DNA of 64,000 nucleotides from positions 124,001 to 188,000 of the forward strand of contig NZ_BMNZ01000006.1 of the NCBI RefSeq assembly GCF_014646815.1. The letters are read 5' to 3'. The notes below the pieces were generated by a model. It saw nothing but the letters and a program-made list of their open reading frames with translations. It did no database searches and was not told where the DNA came from. The position numbers were made by a program, and so were the translations under genes. Shown here piece by piece: positions 63,324-64,000 of this stretch; the stretch's first letter is position 1; every line of letters begins with the position of its first letter. Source of the stretch: Terrabacter tumescens (lineage in GTDB: Bacteria > Actinomycetota > Actinomycetes > Actinomycetales > Dermatophilaceae).

Positions 63324-63971
63324 TCAGCGGTAGAGGGCTACGAGGATGAGGACCTGGGCCACGTGGTAGGTCACGATGACGGTCAGGGGCGCCCAGCGAC
63401 GCTCACGCACGAAGCGGTCGTGGCCCAGCACCGCGTCGGACGTCACGAAGACCGCGCACCCCGCCACGAGCAGCCAGTCCCCCTTCCACGCCGCGACGAG
63501 CACGAGCGCGGTGAGGACGAGCTGGTAGACGAAGACCGGCACCTTCTGCCCGCCGGAGTGGCGCACGATGTCGCGGCCGACCTTCGCGTGCAGCAGCACG
63601 AGCGCCGGGACGGCAGCCAGCAGCGGCCACGGGAAGCCCTCGGCCCCGGGCGTCTCGAGGATCGCCCAGATGTAGGCGACGTGGGCGAGCAGGAAGGCGC
63701 CGAGGCCGACGAGGAAGCGTGCCTCCGTCGCCCGCAGGAGCGCGACGTCGCCGACCAGGCAGAGCGCGAGCGCCACGACGACCGGCAGCAGGGGCGGTGA
63801 GCCCGGCACCCAGCCCTCCCAGTGCAGCGACCAGGCCAGGGCCATGAGCAGTAGCACGACGAGTGGCTTGGTGAGCCGTTCGACGACGACGTCGCCGCGC
63901 AGCACGGAGCGCCAGTTGAGCAGCGCCGTCACCCCGAGCGCGACGCTGATAACCCACAGATGGGTGGTCAC
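63324..63971 (-). CDS. YhhN-family lysoplasmalogenase
   Basis: A 215-residue membrane protein with seven or eight helices. It shows the YhhN/TMEM86 motifs LTKPLVVLLLMALAW and ALALCLVGDVALL in the first half and FVTSDAVLGHDRF in the second. Family enzymes cleave the vinyl-ether bond of lysoplasmalogens. The GTG start at 63971 has a weak -10 (AAATCT) six bases upstream; only 29 bases remain to the window end. Confidence 0.88.
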   Translation of the reverse strand: MTTHLWVISVALGVTALLNWRSVLRGDVVVERLTKPLVVLLLMALAWSLHWEGWVPGSPPLLPVVVALALCLVGDVALLRATEARFLVGLGAFLLAHVAYIWAILETPGAEGFPWPLLAAVPALVLLHAKVGRDIVRHSGGQKVPVFVYQLVLTALVLVAAWKGDWLLVAGCAVFVTSDAVLGHDRFVRERRWAPLTVIVTYHVAQVLILVALYR

Positions 63972-64000
63972 GAGGCCAGATTTGCAGCCAGCACCCAGTT

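Noticed and set aside
1-64000. Mobile elements, prophage, rRNA or tRNA genes
   Set aside because: No transposase, integrase, phage structural gene, tRNA cloverleaf or rRNA segment was recognised on either strand. A covariance-model scan could still find a small RNA that I missed.

Overview
The window is GC-rich DNA from a high-GC Gram-positive bacterium, most likely an actinobacterium of the Micrococcales and perhaps of the Intrasporangiaceae; the family is inferred from gene content and style, not proven. Supporting signs are mycobacterial-type LexA boxes (TCGAAC-N4-GTTCGA), a class II ribonucleotide reductase with NrdR, DUF222/HNH (13E12-type) and WXG100/DUF1023 proteins, frequent GTG and TTG starts, 4-bp start/stop overlaps, and many starts preceded by TANNNT-N6-ATG, the layout of leaderless mRNAs. 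No rRNA, tRNA, insertion sequence, integrase, prophage or CRISPR array was seen. About 47 protein genes were found; the first runs off the left edge.

Layout. 1-9 kb: NERD membrane protein, two tandem universal stress proteins, a secreted BNR-repeat/CARDB protein coupled to a lipoprotein, a wax ester synthase/DGAT and a PLP decarboxylase. 9-19 kb: an HNH protein under a perfect SOS box, aldo/keto reductase, hexapeptide-repeat protein, NAD(P)-binding protein, a DoxX-patatin-folE operon, an ECF sigma/zinc-finger anti-sigma operon, and an ACT-domain malic enzyme. 19-23.5 kb: a polysaccharide deacetylase lipoprotein and a large PLD-helicase-DUF3427 protein. 23.5-31 kb: a metal-homeostasis block (ArsR and cation-diffusion facilitator; response regulator, SHOCT protein, histidine kinase and DUF305 lipoprotein; copper P-type ATPase under a CsoR-type operator). 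31-34.7 kb: nrdR-nrdJ. 35-42 kb: MFS exporter with its repressor, GAF histidine kinase, WXG100/DUF1023 pair, and the divergent LysM division-inhibitor-like gene and lexA with several SOS boxes. 42-50 kb: membrane protein, sirtuin, LysR regulator, CMD and gamma-glutamyltransferase pair, cyclopropane-fatty-acid synthase with DUF1295 reductase, cupin. 50-58 kb: comEA-comEC, purU, TPR protein, PQQ-propeller protein, degV-plsY. 58.9-64 kb: leuS behind a leucine attenuator-like leader, a nuclease-like gene flanked by inverted repeat arrays, and a YhhN-family lysoplasmalogenase.

Regulation is the richest part of the window. leuS is preceded by an 11-residue leader peptide with four consecutive Leu codons, then a nested stem and a U-tract terminator. 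The LexA regulon here includes lexA, the LysM protein and, 32 kb away, the HNH gene. The two-component system has a matching direct-repeat motif in both divergent promoter regions that flank it, which ties the SHOCT and DUF305 genes to it.

The least explained structure is the pair of inverted arrays of about 32-bp units (core GGGGCGCTCACTCGA) that bracket the DUF559/Vsr-like nuclease gene at 62.1-63.3 kb. The gene plus its arrays looks like one inserted unit.
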